NCBI RefSeq assembly: GCF_009389715.1
Contig: NC_052397.1
Location: 13,898,129-13,962,128 of the forward strand
DNA length: 64,000 nt
DNA from: Phoenix dactylifera
Taxonomy: Eukaryota > Streptophyta > Magnoliopsida > Arecales > Arecaceae
Reading direction: 5' to 3'
This document shows, one piece after another, positions 1 to 11,900 of this stretch (position 1 is its first letter; every line of letters starts with the position of its first letter). The notes beneath the pieces are model-generated. The model did no database searches. It worked only from the letters and a program-made list of their open reading frames with translations, and had not been told where the DNA came from. The translations under genes were made by a program, and so were the position numbers.

Positions 1-3000
1 AAAAATAATGAAAAGAACAGGACAAAAAATTAGATGATAGGAAGTCAATGGGAAATGATAAGGGTTATTCAAAAGCGACAACAATTCAATTACGCAACTT
101 CACTAAATATGTTGTATTATATTCAAAATCCAAATGATCATGCAAACCTTGGCAGCTGGGATTTAGCCTTTTTTTTTTTTTTAGAACACACAAGAAATAT
201 GAATCCAAAATAAAAAGGATAAAATGAAAAGATTTTCTTTTTTTTCCCAAAGAGATTCCAAGTTCATAATTCATTATTCACAAGAGAACCTGATTTGCCA
301 AGAGTACAATAAAAGAATTCATCTTAAGTTAGTAACAAAAAAGTACTTTGATAACTGATGACCATCTCCTTAATATATTTTTTTAATTTTGCTGAACTAA
401 TAAATATTGATTCATGATCATGTTTATACACATTCAACTTTATCAAATGATTCGTATAGTTGATTTTCAAATGGGTGAAAAAGTGAAATATTTTAGGATC
501 TCTTCTCAATCTTTCCCATGATCCATTCTAACTAAACAACTGAATTATCTCTTCCTGGTTTTGTGAAGTTATCCCACTCAAATATTTATAGGCCCAATGA
601 CCAATCAGTAAACAATTGTACAAGTAGAATTCTAGTTGGACTACTGACTCTCTGTCTTAAAATATTTCTAGAATCCCATCCAAGATACATTCCTACCAAT
701 TCATAAGATGACATATGGACAAGGCAGTGCTGCTGTAGGTTAATGAAGAACAAAAGAAGATACCCCAAAAGCTAAAAGGCCAAGGAAAAAAGGAAAGGGG
801 GCATGGTTCTTCAACAATACAAAAGATGAAGATGTATGACATTCTTCATGGTTTTCATTGCGTCTATATACCCTTGTATCTAACATGGGCTTTTCTTGAA
901 ATAATGTGAGAGGCTAGATGGATGGTTATGATTATTTTACGTAACAGTCCTTTATTTAATTTGTAGTTGAATTAAGTGTTTTCTGAAAGTTGGTCCAAGA
1001 TGCATGCATCTTCTTTCTCCAAAGATGGTAACCCTTATTTTTGACTAGAGGACCCAAACCTATTTTATATCAAATTCTCTAATCAAATACATAAACCTAT
1101 TCTAATTATTCTGGGCATTCTCACGGTTTGTAGTGAGATATCGGTACACCAAAAAAAAAAAAAACATAAAAGAACTAGCACAATAGGGCAAAAAACAACC
1201 AAGGGTCAAGAAGAAGATATAGATGCATCAGAAAATATGCTGGAATACTAAAGTACCACATGAATGACTTCCATAGTGCTATAATAGCCAAGTATGATCA
1301 TGTGGTGGCACTTGATTCATAGATGCTCGAGGAACTTGATTTTTTTGTAGTGTTAAGACGCATTCAAAAATTCATGAAAAATTACATCGAAAAAAATTCA
1401 GGATGAAATTGTTCCATCACGCCTATGGTTGAACGGTCTTTGAATCATATAAATAGGTTAGACAAGAAGCTACGGTTATTTTTTTCTTATTTCTTTATTT
1501 TAGAAATATTTGTTAGGAAGTTAGAATTGTTATTGAAGTAAGAAAACATTTTCTTTGTTAGGCTCATTATCTTCTTGATATTGATTTTCTCTTACAAGAA
1601 ATATAAAAACCTAAGAATTCTCCACTAATTATAAAAATACCCTATATGTACTTCCTTTTTTGCTTCGTAGTGATTAGAATTAATGTTTCTAAAGTTCGCT
1701 CTTCTTTTCCTTGTGTGATTCTGAACAACCCAAAACAAAACCAATATGGTGTTGATAAAGAAGTGGGAAGCCCGGTTGATGATTAGTGCAACTCTGGTCA
1801 AATCAAGAGATTCGGTTAGTGAAACTTATTAGTTATTCTAGCTGAGTTTTTTTTTCTCTCTTGCAGACTAATTCCAGTTTAGCTCTAGCTTCTTCATTTT
1901 CTTACTTTGACTTAGTTTTCTTGTTGTTTTTTTCTTATTTTTTTGTTTCATAATTAACACTAATTTTTTAAAAGAATGTTTTATTTTTTCAGGATTAGAG
2001 GTTCACAATTGAAACTTGGTGGTTTACCTTGTATATGATATACAGTTTTATTCTAACTTCTCTTGAATCTATAGCCTCTGACCATTTGCCCTCCCGGCAT
2101 AGCCACAGTGTGTGCCCTCCATTGCTCTCCACATTGTGCCAATAGTTAGTAGTGCGTCATAATTAATAATAAATATTCAAATAAATTCCATAATTTATTA
2201 ATAATAGGCATTAAATGATAGAGATATCCATTATTTATTACTTGCAACATTCACTAACTAATATAACATCTAAAAGTTTGGTGTTTTTTGCTGGCTAGTG
2301 TTCATTCTAAAGGTAATAAATAATTTTTAATTTGATCAAATGTTATTGTGGTAAATAATAACGACATGTTCTCATAATTGATAATTGTTTCTTGTAATAA
2401 AAAAATAAAAACCATTATAAATATAATATTTTTAATCAAAATAATATGTTATTGTTCTATTCCCTTTTTATCTATAACAGAAATGGTAATGGCTGTGTGT
2501 CATAGATTTGACTTCACAATAATATACAATTTTTAATTGAAAATACAAACATGGGAAATACAAATGACATGAGAGTAAGTTTTTGATAGTCGAGAAAGAA
2601 AGGAGAGAGAATTGAATCCTTTAAACTATAGAAGGAAAAAAGCAAGAAATGGAGGAAATTCTCCCATGCTCTGGCAATCTAAAAGTTATTATTTTGGTGA
2701 TGCAATATGCTACTTAAGTTTGTGAATTTATGCAATTTTTAAATCATACCCATTTAATTAAAGGTCGCTTTCTTCATATATAAGGTTGTGTACCTATTCA
2801 ATCAAATTGTCATATATTTAGCCATAAAACAACTTTAAATGCTTGACCGAAACTGTAGATCCAACTCAACTTGATCTGAACCTAGATCTGTGAATTTTGG
2901 ATTGGGTTTGGTACATGCTTGACTCTGATCCAACAAGAATGGTCCATTAGGTCTAAATATTTTTCATGGATCCGATCCGACTTATCATTTAAAGAATTGG

Positions 3001-3576
3001 GTTTGGATCGCACCAACTAACATGTCATGTATTTAATATTCTAAGAAAAATTACTTATCTAATTAAATCACTAATGTGATTCGGGTATCTAATCAACAAA
3101 GAATTTGACAAAAAATTTCATAATCCAAGGACATGCCACTAGAATTTTCTTTTAACAAAAAACAGTGTGGTAAAATAAAACTACATAGATAAGTTGAAAA
3201 AAAAAGAAGAAAGAGAGAAACCAATAATGGAATGAAGAGTAACAAAAGCAAACCAACCAAGAACATATCATTTTCACAACCTATAAGAAGGCTTTTGTAG
3301 ATGGCCCAATCGATCTCCCTTAGCTTTGGACCAAACTGTATTTGGAGATCCTGCAGCTCTAGGGTTTGAAGGAGGTTGACATAGCATAAGAGTGAAGTTG
3401 AGCTATTGATTCCACAACTCCTTGCCTATATTGAATGTCATACGAGGCCAACCAACCACTACCTTTCCTTTGGAGCTCCCAGGATCTTCGTGACCTAGTG
3501 GAATCAATTCCATATGAGGGCAAGTCCAATGCAAAGGCTTGTTAACAAGGAAAAAGATATTAGAATCAATATCCCC
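1..3576. other. AT-rich intergenic DNA, no gene recognised
   Basis: I see no convincing coding exon on either strand; open frames are short, low-complexity or interrupted. Homopolymer A/T runs occur (for example near 170-182 and 1147-1164). From about 2840 to 3010 there is a degenerate stretch rich in GGATCCGATCC and GGGTTTGGAT words. It resembles the ends of the repeat at 27.25-28.25 kb and is probably an old relative of it. Confidence 0.6.
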
Positions 3577-3579
3577 TTA

Positions 3580-4060
3580 GGGCTCGTTTGGTTCGCAGGA
3601 AAACGAGGGGGGAAAGTGTGGTCAACGGGAAAGTAATGAAATGCCTCTTGTTTGGTTGGAGTTTTCAAAGAAGAGAGATGGGAAAGTTGTATTCCCATGG
3701 GAATATGATTCCCACATTTCATGGGAAAGTCTTTCCCATGAGAAACATGGGAAAGTTACTTTCCCATGAGGTGGGAATCACTCTTTTTTTATTTTTTCCC
3801 AAAAAGACCCTTCAGCATTAAAGAAGCATTAAAGAGGCATTAAAGATCTAATTTTTATTAAGGGCATAATAGGAATTATACATAACTTTCCTAGGAAAGT
3901 GGATGGTCAACCAAACATAAGCACTTTGGAAATTAGTCACTTTCCCATGGTTAACCAAACATGTCAAAAGTACTTTCCTAGGTATCCTCTTCCTAGGAAT
4001 CTGATTTCCAGGAATCATATTCCTAGGAGGGAAAATACTTCCCGCGAACCAAACGAGCCC
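3580..4060. mobile_element. Tourist/PIF-Harbinger-like MITE
   Basis: A 481-bp element bounded by perfect 17-bp terminal inverted repeats, GGGCTCGTTTGGTTCGC on the left and its reverse complement on the right. It is flanked on both sides by TTA (3577-3579 and 4061-4063). A 3-bp TTA/TAA target duplication with GGG-starting TIRs is the signature of Tourist-like MITEs of the PIF/Harbinger superfamily (family knowledge). The interior carries repeated TTTCCCATGGGAAAG and GTTTGGTT words and has no transposase frame. It is non-autonomous. The clean ends suggest fairly recent insertion into older intergenic sequence. Confidence 0.9.
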
Positions 4061-5100
4061 TTAATGGCACCACTAAGGGAATGAACCAAGCTCCATCGAG
4101 ACCATGCCTCAAAACTTGATCGAGTGACAAAATAGTATAGTAGGAGCATGAAAGCATCAATAATTCGGGCGTTAAGATTCATTAGACTCTCTATGAACCC
4201 TTCTCCCTTCTTCCATATCTTGCTCTTCTTCTCTCAATATTCTCTTGCTCATTTTACTTATGAAAGTGGTAAAGATGGACATATAGAACTTCAAGGCAAA
4301 TTTTGTGCAGAAAAATTGCTCTTGTTTGAACACATATCGTAGTTGACACTCAATGATCCGAGATTTAAATTACATGTCCTATTTTGTACCTCGCAAAAAG
4401 TTGGCAAGATATGCCAAACACAAGCCACTACAACTAAGACTAGGCATATACACCTTACTAGCGAACAAGGGTTGTATCTTTCGTATGAAAGAAGGATTCA
4501 CTTTTCTTTGCATTAATCCACCGCTAGGTCGTACAATAGTCGCTTTGAGATCTATACATGTGGATGAATAAGGTTCAGAATACTTTGAGATCTATGCAGG
4601 TGCGATTCAACGATCCAAGTTGCGAAAGAAGATCAATCGTTCTTTTTTGCATAAAAGATACAACATGGCCTTCTTACTAGCTTGCAGTTGGGATTCATTT
4701 CACTCAAACACAACCAAAGAAGAGTTGTGCGTGTTTTTTAAGTAATGCGCGTAAGACACCAGCAACAATCAAATGCAACCATTATCATGTATTCATGTGT
4801 CAGACTCTATCGTGCAGAGTATCTTCAATATTGAAGAAATAATAATTAGATATTTCTTTTTTTCATCTTGGTATGCACCACTCCATATTCACAAGTAAAA
4901 ATAGCTCTTTAAATGTTGTAGTGTGAAAAGTGGACCTTGTCCACCCAAGGAGCAAAACAAATGCCAAAAAGGTAGTAACACCAGGCAATTTACCCTTCCC
5001 ATTAACCAATTCTTGTCATCCTTAAGAAATTACTAAATTATCTTTAAGATACAATGATGGAAATTGAGTTTTCTAAAAAATGACACCCAGTGTGAAATTT
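4061..5100. other. Intergenic sequence, probably the older repeat split by the MITE
   Basis: Small open frames at 4148-4342 and 4353-4571 show no recognisable domain. The sequence on either side of the MITE reads like one continuous older sequence. I cannot name its family and see no gene. Confidence 0.35.
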
Positions 5101-6355
5101 TTGAGCAGGAAACAAGCTTGCTAAGATTCTCCAGGCTCCAAAAGAAATGGGCTACCTTCAACTGGGCTAGGAGACGGCCCAGCCCGGTTTAAACGATGGG
5201 CCGTTCTAACCCGTACGAGGCGTCGCTTGCGCTCCTTCCCGGCATCTTCTCCCGTTCTCCGTGAAGGCGAGAGCGGGCGACCAGCCATAGCAGCACGTGT
5301 GAGACCGCGTAGGGGCCAAACGGCAGTCGCACGTGCGAATTCTCCAGCGCTAGTAAGAAGAGGGGGCGAGGCGTGAAAGAGAAACCGATCTAGGGTTTCT
5401 TGGAGGTTCAATCCAACTGATCTCCATCCCGGATCCGGGGGCTTCCGACCTTCCTAGGTTTCAGGTCCGAAAAGGTACGATCCGAATCTTCGTGGATTTG
5501 CTCCTCCTTAAATATTTCTTCCCTCAAATTCTTTTCGATTCGATTTACTCTGCGACATCCGTTGCCGGCGCTAGGGACTCAGTTTCTTGGGCTTTGGAGG
5601 GAGAGAATTGGGATTAGAGTTAGGTTAGGATTTGGTTCACTGACGTGTGTCAGTCGCTGGTCTTGTTTCTGTTTCCCTGGTTGTCGATGGAGATCGGAGG
5701 CGTTCCGATGTGATTTGCGGATCGGACTGGTAAGAGTTTTGAATTGAATGGATGATATAATTGGAGTCCCTCTTCATCCCCTCATGGATTTTCCCCCATT
5801 TTCTGATGCTTTTGAAGGCTGCTATCTATTCTTTGCAGTCGTAATGATTTGAAAAGGTTTGAAAAGGTTATTTCTGCTTGATCTTTGGAAGCAAACCAAA
5901 ATTACATTCTTCTTCTTTAGTTTCTCATCATGAAGCGCTTCCTTCTCTCAATAAATAAGAAGAGTTTTTCCCCCGGAAAAAAAAGAAAAAAAGCAAAGGA
6001 TCTTGATATTCCTGTATACGAGGTTGTTCTTTTCTCTGTGAAGGAATTTTCTGGGACGTGATTTCCATTGCATTGTGACACGATTCACTTGTTCCCCTTT
6101 CTTTTCCCTCTGAATTTTCTGAATTTAATGGGATGTTCGTTTTGGTCTATTCATCTTTATATGATTGTTGATACTGCTACATGCTTCCAGCAGGATTTAA
6201 ACTGGGAGGACATATATTCCTGATCCATCTCTGAATTGTTCAAGGCAGTTTGAGAACTTTGTCCGTCTCAATTTCTTCATAGAGATCCAATTTTGCCCTC
6301 GCTTCATTCGTTGCTTGCAAATTCCTTCTGTTGCTGTGCAGCCTGAGTTGCTGAT
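5100..6355 (+). promoter_or_regulatory. SPP promoter, CpG-rich 5'UTR and 5'UTR intron
   Basis: From about 5150 to 5480 the base composition turns GC- and CpG-rich, in contrast to the AT-rich surroundings, as at many housekeeping plant promoters. A CTAGGGTTT telo-box-like word lies near 5390. Possible donors lie after 5474 (AAAAG/GTACG) or 5728 (ACTG/GTAAGAG). A pyrimidine-rich acceptor ends at 6341, leaving a 14-nt leader before the ATG at 6356. The transcript start is not determined. The minus-strand open frame at 5121-5411 is a by-product of the GC-rich composition. Confidence 0.6.
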
Positions 6356-8957
6356 ATGAAGACTCATGAACGTGCTGCAAATCTTGCGCTTCTAGGTATG
6401 TTTTATTTGTCCTATCTAAAAAGATTTTCGCTTGCATATTAGAAGGGAATTGCAAACTAAATAATGTAAATATGTTGAAGTGCTCTCTTACAATGAAAAA
6501 TGAGAAAGCAGGGTTGTGGTAGTCGTTTCTGTCAATAAATCAATCCTCATTCCACAAAATAAAAATTTCTTGCAGCTAGGTACATGATTCTTATATATAG
6601 TTATAAATATATTTTGTTGACAAGAATAATTTGTTACGGAGAGCTAGCATGGTTGTTTTTCTTGTTGCTTAGCTGGTCTTTTAATGTTCACAAGCAAAAC
6701 ATATTGTTTTATGGAATACTTCTTTCATTGTATTTTATATAGTTTGTCAAGCAGTGGCTGTGTGCTATATGGCTTTGGTTTGTTGTTTGTTCTGCTGCTA
6801 TTTTGTTATTTATTTATCTATTTATACTTTTGAGAACATTATGAAATTAGTTTACGGCATAAATGGTCTTGTTTCCTTGTATGGATAAATTTTTTTTGAG
6901 AGACAGTCTGTGACTCAGATTCACTATTTTGTAGGTCTAACCTTTGCACCACTTGTCCTGAAGGTAGATCCCAATTTGAATGTAATTTTGACAGCATGCC
7001 TAACTGTTTATGTGGGTTGCTTTCGGTCGGTCAAACCAACACCACCATCAGTAAGTGCTGTTAATTTTGTGCAACTGCAATATGTTATTTCTTGGTGGAC
7101 CAGCATAGAGTCATTTTGGTTTCTTCTGAGAATTGAATGTATTTCATGCAGGAAACAATGTCAAACGAACATGCCATGCGCTTTCCTCTTGTTGGGAGTG
7201 CAATGCTCCTATCATTGTTTTTACTTTTCAAATTCTTCTCAAAAGATTTGGTGAACGCTATTCTTACATGTTACTTTTTTGTCCTTGGGATCATCGCTCT
7301 TTCGTATGTATTATCCTCCATGTTACTTGAAATGAAGTTTTCGATTTTATGTAAATTATGATAACTAATGCCAAAAACAGTTGTTGTAGCATCTAATCTG
7401 TTGCTGATTCATATGTGCAGGGCAACATTGTTACCTTCAATTAAACGTTTTCTTCCAAAACATTGGAATGAAGACCTCATCGTTTGGCGTGCTCCATACT
7501 TTCGCTGTACGTGTGCTATCCTTTACGATGATCTGTTTTATATATTTTTTATCACAAAATATTAGATATGCTATTTGTGTTCCAAATGTCTCACGTTTCC
7601 TAAATTCTTATCCATAGTCTTCTCAGATACCTGCTTATTTTTTAATTTTTGTCAACTTTTTATATCCGTTATTCTTCACTTTCTTAGTCACATCTCATGC
7701 TATCTTATAGATGGTTTTTGTTAATAAAAAATCTTCTGCTTGATATTTATCTGCACTTTGTTTTCATATTAGATTGTATTATGCACCTTTCCACTCCTAT
7801 GTGTGTGTGTGCGTGTGTGCTTGTGTGCTGTGTGTGGTTGGTTTCTGATTGAGAGTGATTCTGATCAGCTAAGCAACATAATTATTTTGGGTAAACTGCT
7901 TTTGAGATACTCGTACTGCCAATAACAGGTCTTGAATTTTGTATCTTCCAAATAATAGCTTTCAGCAAAAGATCTATGTACAGAAGATCTAATTATACAT
8001 ACGTGCATACGTACGTACATACATTTTCACACAGATATATACATTATACATTATATATATTTGTATATACGTATAAGCACAATTATGTGTGTATGCATAT
8101 TTTGTGTTTATATAAAGATCAAATGAAGTGTCACATATATATTTTTGTTTTCCAAAAAAGTCAAGGGGCACCATTAATTTATGCATGATTTAAGAAATTT
8201 TTTCAATTGGTTAAGGTAGAAGATGACATTGGTCCATGAAAGAAGCACATCTTATAGACACAAATGATCCATTAAAATGTGAAAAAAAGATGCCTCTTAG
8301 GATGGGAATTTTAGTTATGATGGTAAGCTTCAGTATATTGGTTCTTAAGGTTCACAAGAATGATGGCATCAGATTTTGAAGGAATATGTGATTTGGTCTA
8401 AAACAGTACATGCTGTACTGGTATAGTTTTTCTCCTTTCCTCCATGAAGATGCATTGGTAAAGCATATTTTGCCACTTAATCACAAAAATATATCTGTGG
8501 GATGAGGTGTTCATAGAGCTGCCTTCTCAATATTCCATGAGGCTACAACCTATTTTGACATTGGTGTTGGAGATAGGAAGCTGAAGGGTTTCTTTGTCAT
8601 GCCCTTCTATGATATTTTTAGAAGTGGATTACACTCTGATGTCTACAAGCTGGTTTGGATTTTGGAACACTTGTGTCCGACGGAAAATTTAGGTATCTGC
8701 ATGGTTTTTTTCCTCTAACATTACAATCTATCATAACATGGTAAATATGTGGAAAATAGGTGAAGAAAACTCGCGAGTTCTGTGGTAGGTGATTGAGAAG
8801 ATTTTCACCTTCTATTTCTTTTGACTTGTCTTTGAGCATTTTGAAGTTTTTTTATCATGATTTATGATCCATACTCTTAATTCATGCACTATGTCCCTTA
8901 CCAACCTTGTGGTGGTGGGATAGGATTATCTGTTAATTGTCAGACCAATTAGGTTTT

Positions 8958-8988
<31 letters not shown>

Positions 8989-11900
8989 TGTTGTGGACCC
9001 ATCTATTTCTTAAATGTCTCTTTTGGCTCCATATCCTACCACCTTGGAATGGGGAAGAAATATGTACTTGCATATAATGATTGAATTGTAGTCTGCTGGT
9101 TGATCTAAGTTATCGATATTTTATGCTTTTGGAAAATCAATTCTGTTTTAATAGCTGGCTTTTGTATAAAAAGGGATATTTGTAGTGATGTATAATCATT
9201 GATGTGTGGCTTTTTAATTGATCAAAATTATTAAGATCTGCTGCTTTTTGAAAATCAATTTTGTTTTAATAATTGGTTATGTATAACAAAAAATACCATA
9301 ACGATTCAGGACCTCATCCAAAAAGGCTAGCCAAAAGGTTTTTTTGGGGTTTCTTGGCTTTGTCCAAATACTCATGATCTTCCGATGCATAATTGAAGTG
9401 GGACTCTTCTTTGTTTAAGCCCGAGTGCCCTCGCTAGGTTAATGATCTAATTCCAAATTCAATCGCAAATACCATAATCAGTCTGTAGTCAGCTCCAAAA
9501 AGTCTGTGCTGCAATGTCCCCTAGTTTATATGGGTCATAGGTTGGGTCAACTTTGATACTATTTGTGACGATCCAGGATCTCACCCCAAAAGACTAGCCA
9601 AAAGTAGGGCTCCTTGGCCTTGTATGAGTACCCAAGATATCCCCGGCATATAATGATATGGGACTTAACACATGCCAACTTAGGTCCTCATAGGGACATT
9701 GCTAGAAAATTTTTGAGAGCTTTTTATGTGCTTAAATTCCTGGAGAACCGACAGAAGTGCAGGAAGTTATATCCATTTTTGGTACTCAGGACAGAAATTA
9801 CTATCTTGCAGTGATTGAGATCATATGACTGAACTGGGATGGGTTGGGGATTTTTTTCTTTTTAATTTAAGAAACCTTCTTGTTCCATAATTTTTTGTTT
9901 CTCATTCATACAGGTGGGTCTAATTGGATAGAAAATTCAGATCTCTCTTTTTTTTAAAAGCCTGTGCGGTCTTGTATCAGTTTTTTCTTTCAAGTTTCTA
10001 TGGTATTAGTTGTTTACATAAACTATATGGTATCTCTATAATTGTGTACACTCGAGAATGTTTTTATTGCACCAAGTTCGTGTAAAATATGGTGACAGTT
10101 TAAGATGTATAAAAATTTTAAAGAATCTGATAGACTGATGTTTCGCCCCTGCTGTTAATCATCAGGATTGATCTGTTTAGGTGTTTTGCCTTCTCTGGGT
10201 CATTTTGATTTGCAATGATGTTTAGGCTTTAATATTCCTTTTGACGCAGCTGCTTCACTGGAGTTCACCAGGTCTCAGATTGTTGCCTCAATTCCAGGAA
10301 CCTTTTTCTGTGTGTGGTATGCTTTGCAGAAGCATTGGCTCGCTAACAATATTTTGGGGATTGCATTCTGCATTCAGGTTAGCCTTAGCTTTCAAATGAT
10401 GACATTTTGATAGCTTTGGTTTGTTCTGCTGTTTTTTGTTCAATCTTTTGCATCATCTTATGGAACTGGTAGTTATTGTGTTCATCAATTGTTTCATTCC
10501 CAATGTTTACTTTGAAATTTTATGCATACTTTATTGCAGAATGTTGAGCCTTAACCTTCCCCTGCACTGTAAATTTTAAAGATGTAGACTTCATTATGCA
10601 TCTTGTCTAGAGTAGAAAATTTGTTGCTATGTTTTCGTCCATAATTTTGTGCTGTTGTATATCGATAGGTTTTTGAATCATCAATATTACATTTCTGTAA
10701 GTTGAAGTATTATGGACATTTGTTTGTGTCATATATATACTTTCCCAGTTGATTTCTTGAAGGCCTCACCGATTTTGAACCTTCGGTTTTAGCTAAAACT
10801 AAGTTTAATTTTTTGCCAACTAAATGAATTCTAAGTTAGCTGATTGTGGGACCCTGTACAGACACATCGAACACCAATGGCCGGAACATGCTTATAGATG
10901 ACTAAGATTTGTCTTAGTGGAACAGAAAAAAACAAAGATGACTAGTACTCTGTGCATATGGTTTTGCGAGATTGATTGTTTGGGATTATTGTGTCATCAA
11001 TTTAAGGATCAGGTCTTGGGACTTCTAGTTTCCTTTCCTTTAATTTTCATGTCCACTGTTGCTTGCAAGTGGAACTTTTGGCATGAAAACATTGACTTGC
11101 ATTTTATCTATGTTCAGTATGGTGTCAAGCTAATATATATGTTCAGAAAGTATGTGGCTCATCAGCTATTACTTTCTAAACAGTGTGGTAGTTACAGAGG
11201 TTTCGGCATATTATAGCCGTCGGGATTATTTCAAACCTTCCATCATGATTTTTCTTATCTGTTACAAGATGTTATGATTTATTTGCATTTTATCTCAAAC
11301 TTTATGGATTCATTTCTTTTAAAGGGTTTCCAACTGTCTAAAAATGTCATGCATTTACTTTAAACTTGTTGCATCATTAAGATTCGCATAACAAAACCAT
11401 TTTATATCTTGTAGGGAATTGAAATGCTATCATTGGGCTCATTTAAAACTGGTGCCATTCTATTGGTAAGAGTTAATGAAGCTTTTGTTGAAGAATATAC
11501 ATTCATCACTATATACCTGAAATGCTTATGACCACCTTAGCTTGTTGTTAATGCAGTTATCTTGTAATGCTAGTGTATTGATATTCACTTGCTTTTTCAT
11601 ATGCATACCTCTGTATTATTATTTTGTATTTTTGATCTAGAGTAACTATTAAATCAATTCTCAAGTATTACCTTCTACCTTTCAGGTTACATGCATACAT
11701 ATATAATCTAATGGACATACCTTACAAATTATGATTGGCATTTAATCACTGATACAAGGATATAATATATTTTTAGATCGATAAATAAAATCTAGGTGCA
11801 TCTTTATGAAGGTTAATTTATAAAATCTTTAACTAAAGTATCTAGTTTATGTGGTTTGTAATGTGATTGAAAGTTTAATACTTGGATGACTCTGTGAGAG

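Noticed and set aside
3588-4084. Plus-strand open frames within the MITE
   Set aside because: They are inside a bounded non-autonomous MITE and encode no transposase motif.
7133-7361. Alternative frames over SPP exon 3
   Set aside because: Only the frame giving ETMSNEHAMRFPLVGSAM joins in phase with exons 2 and 4. The others are shadows.
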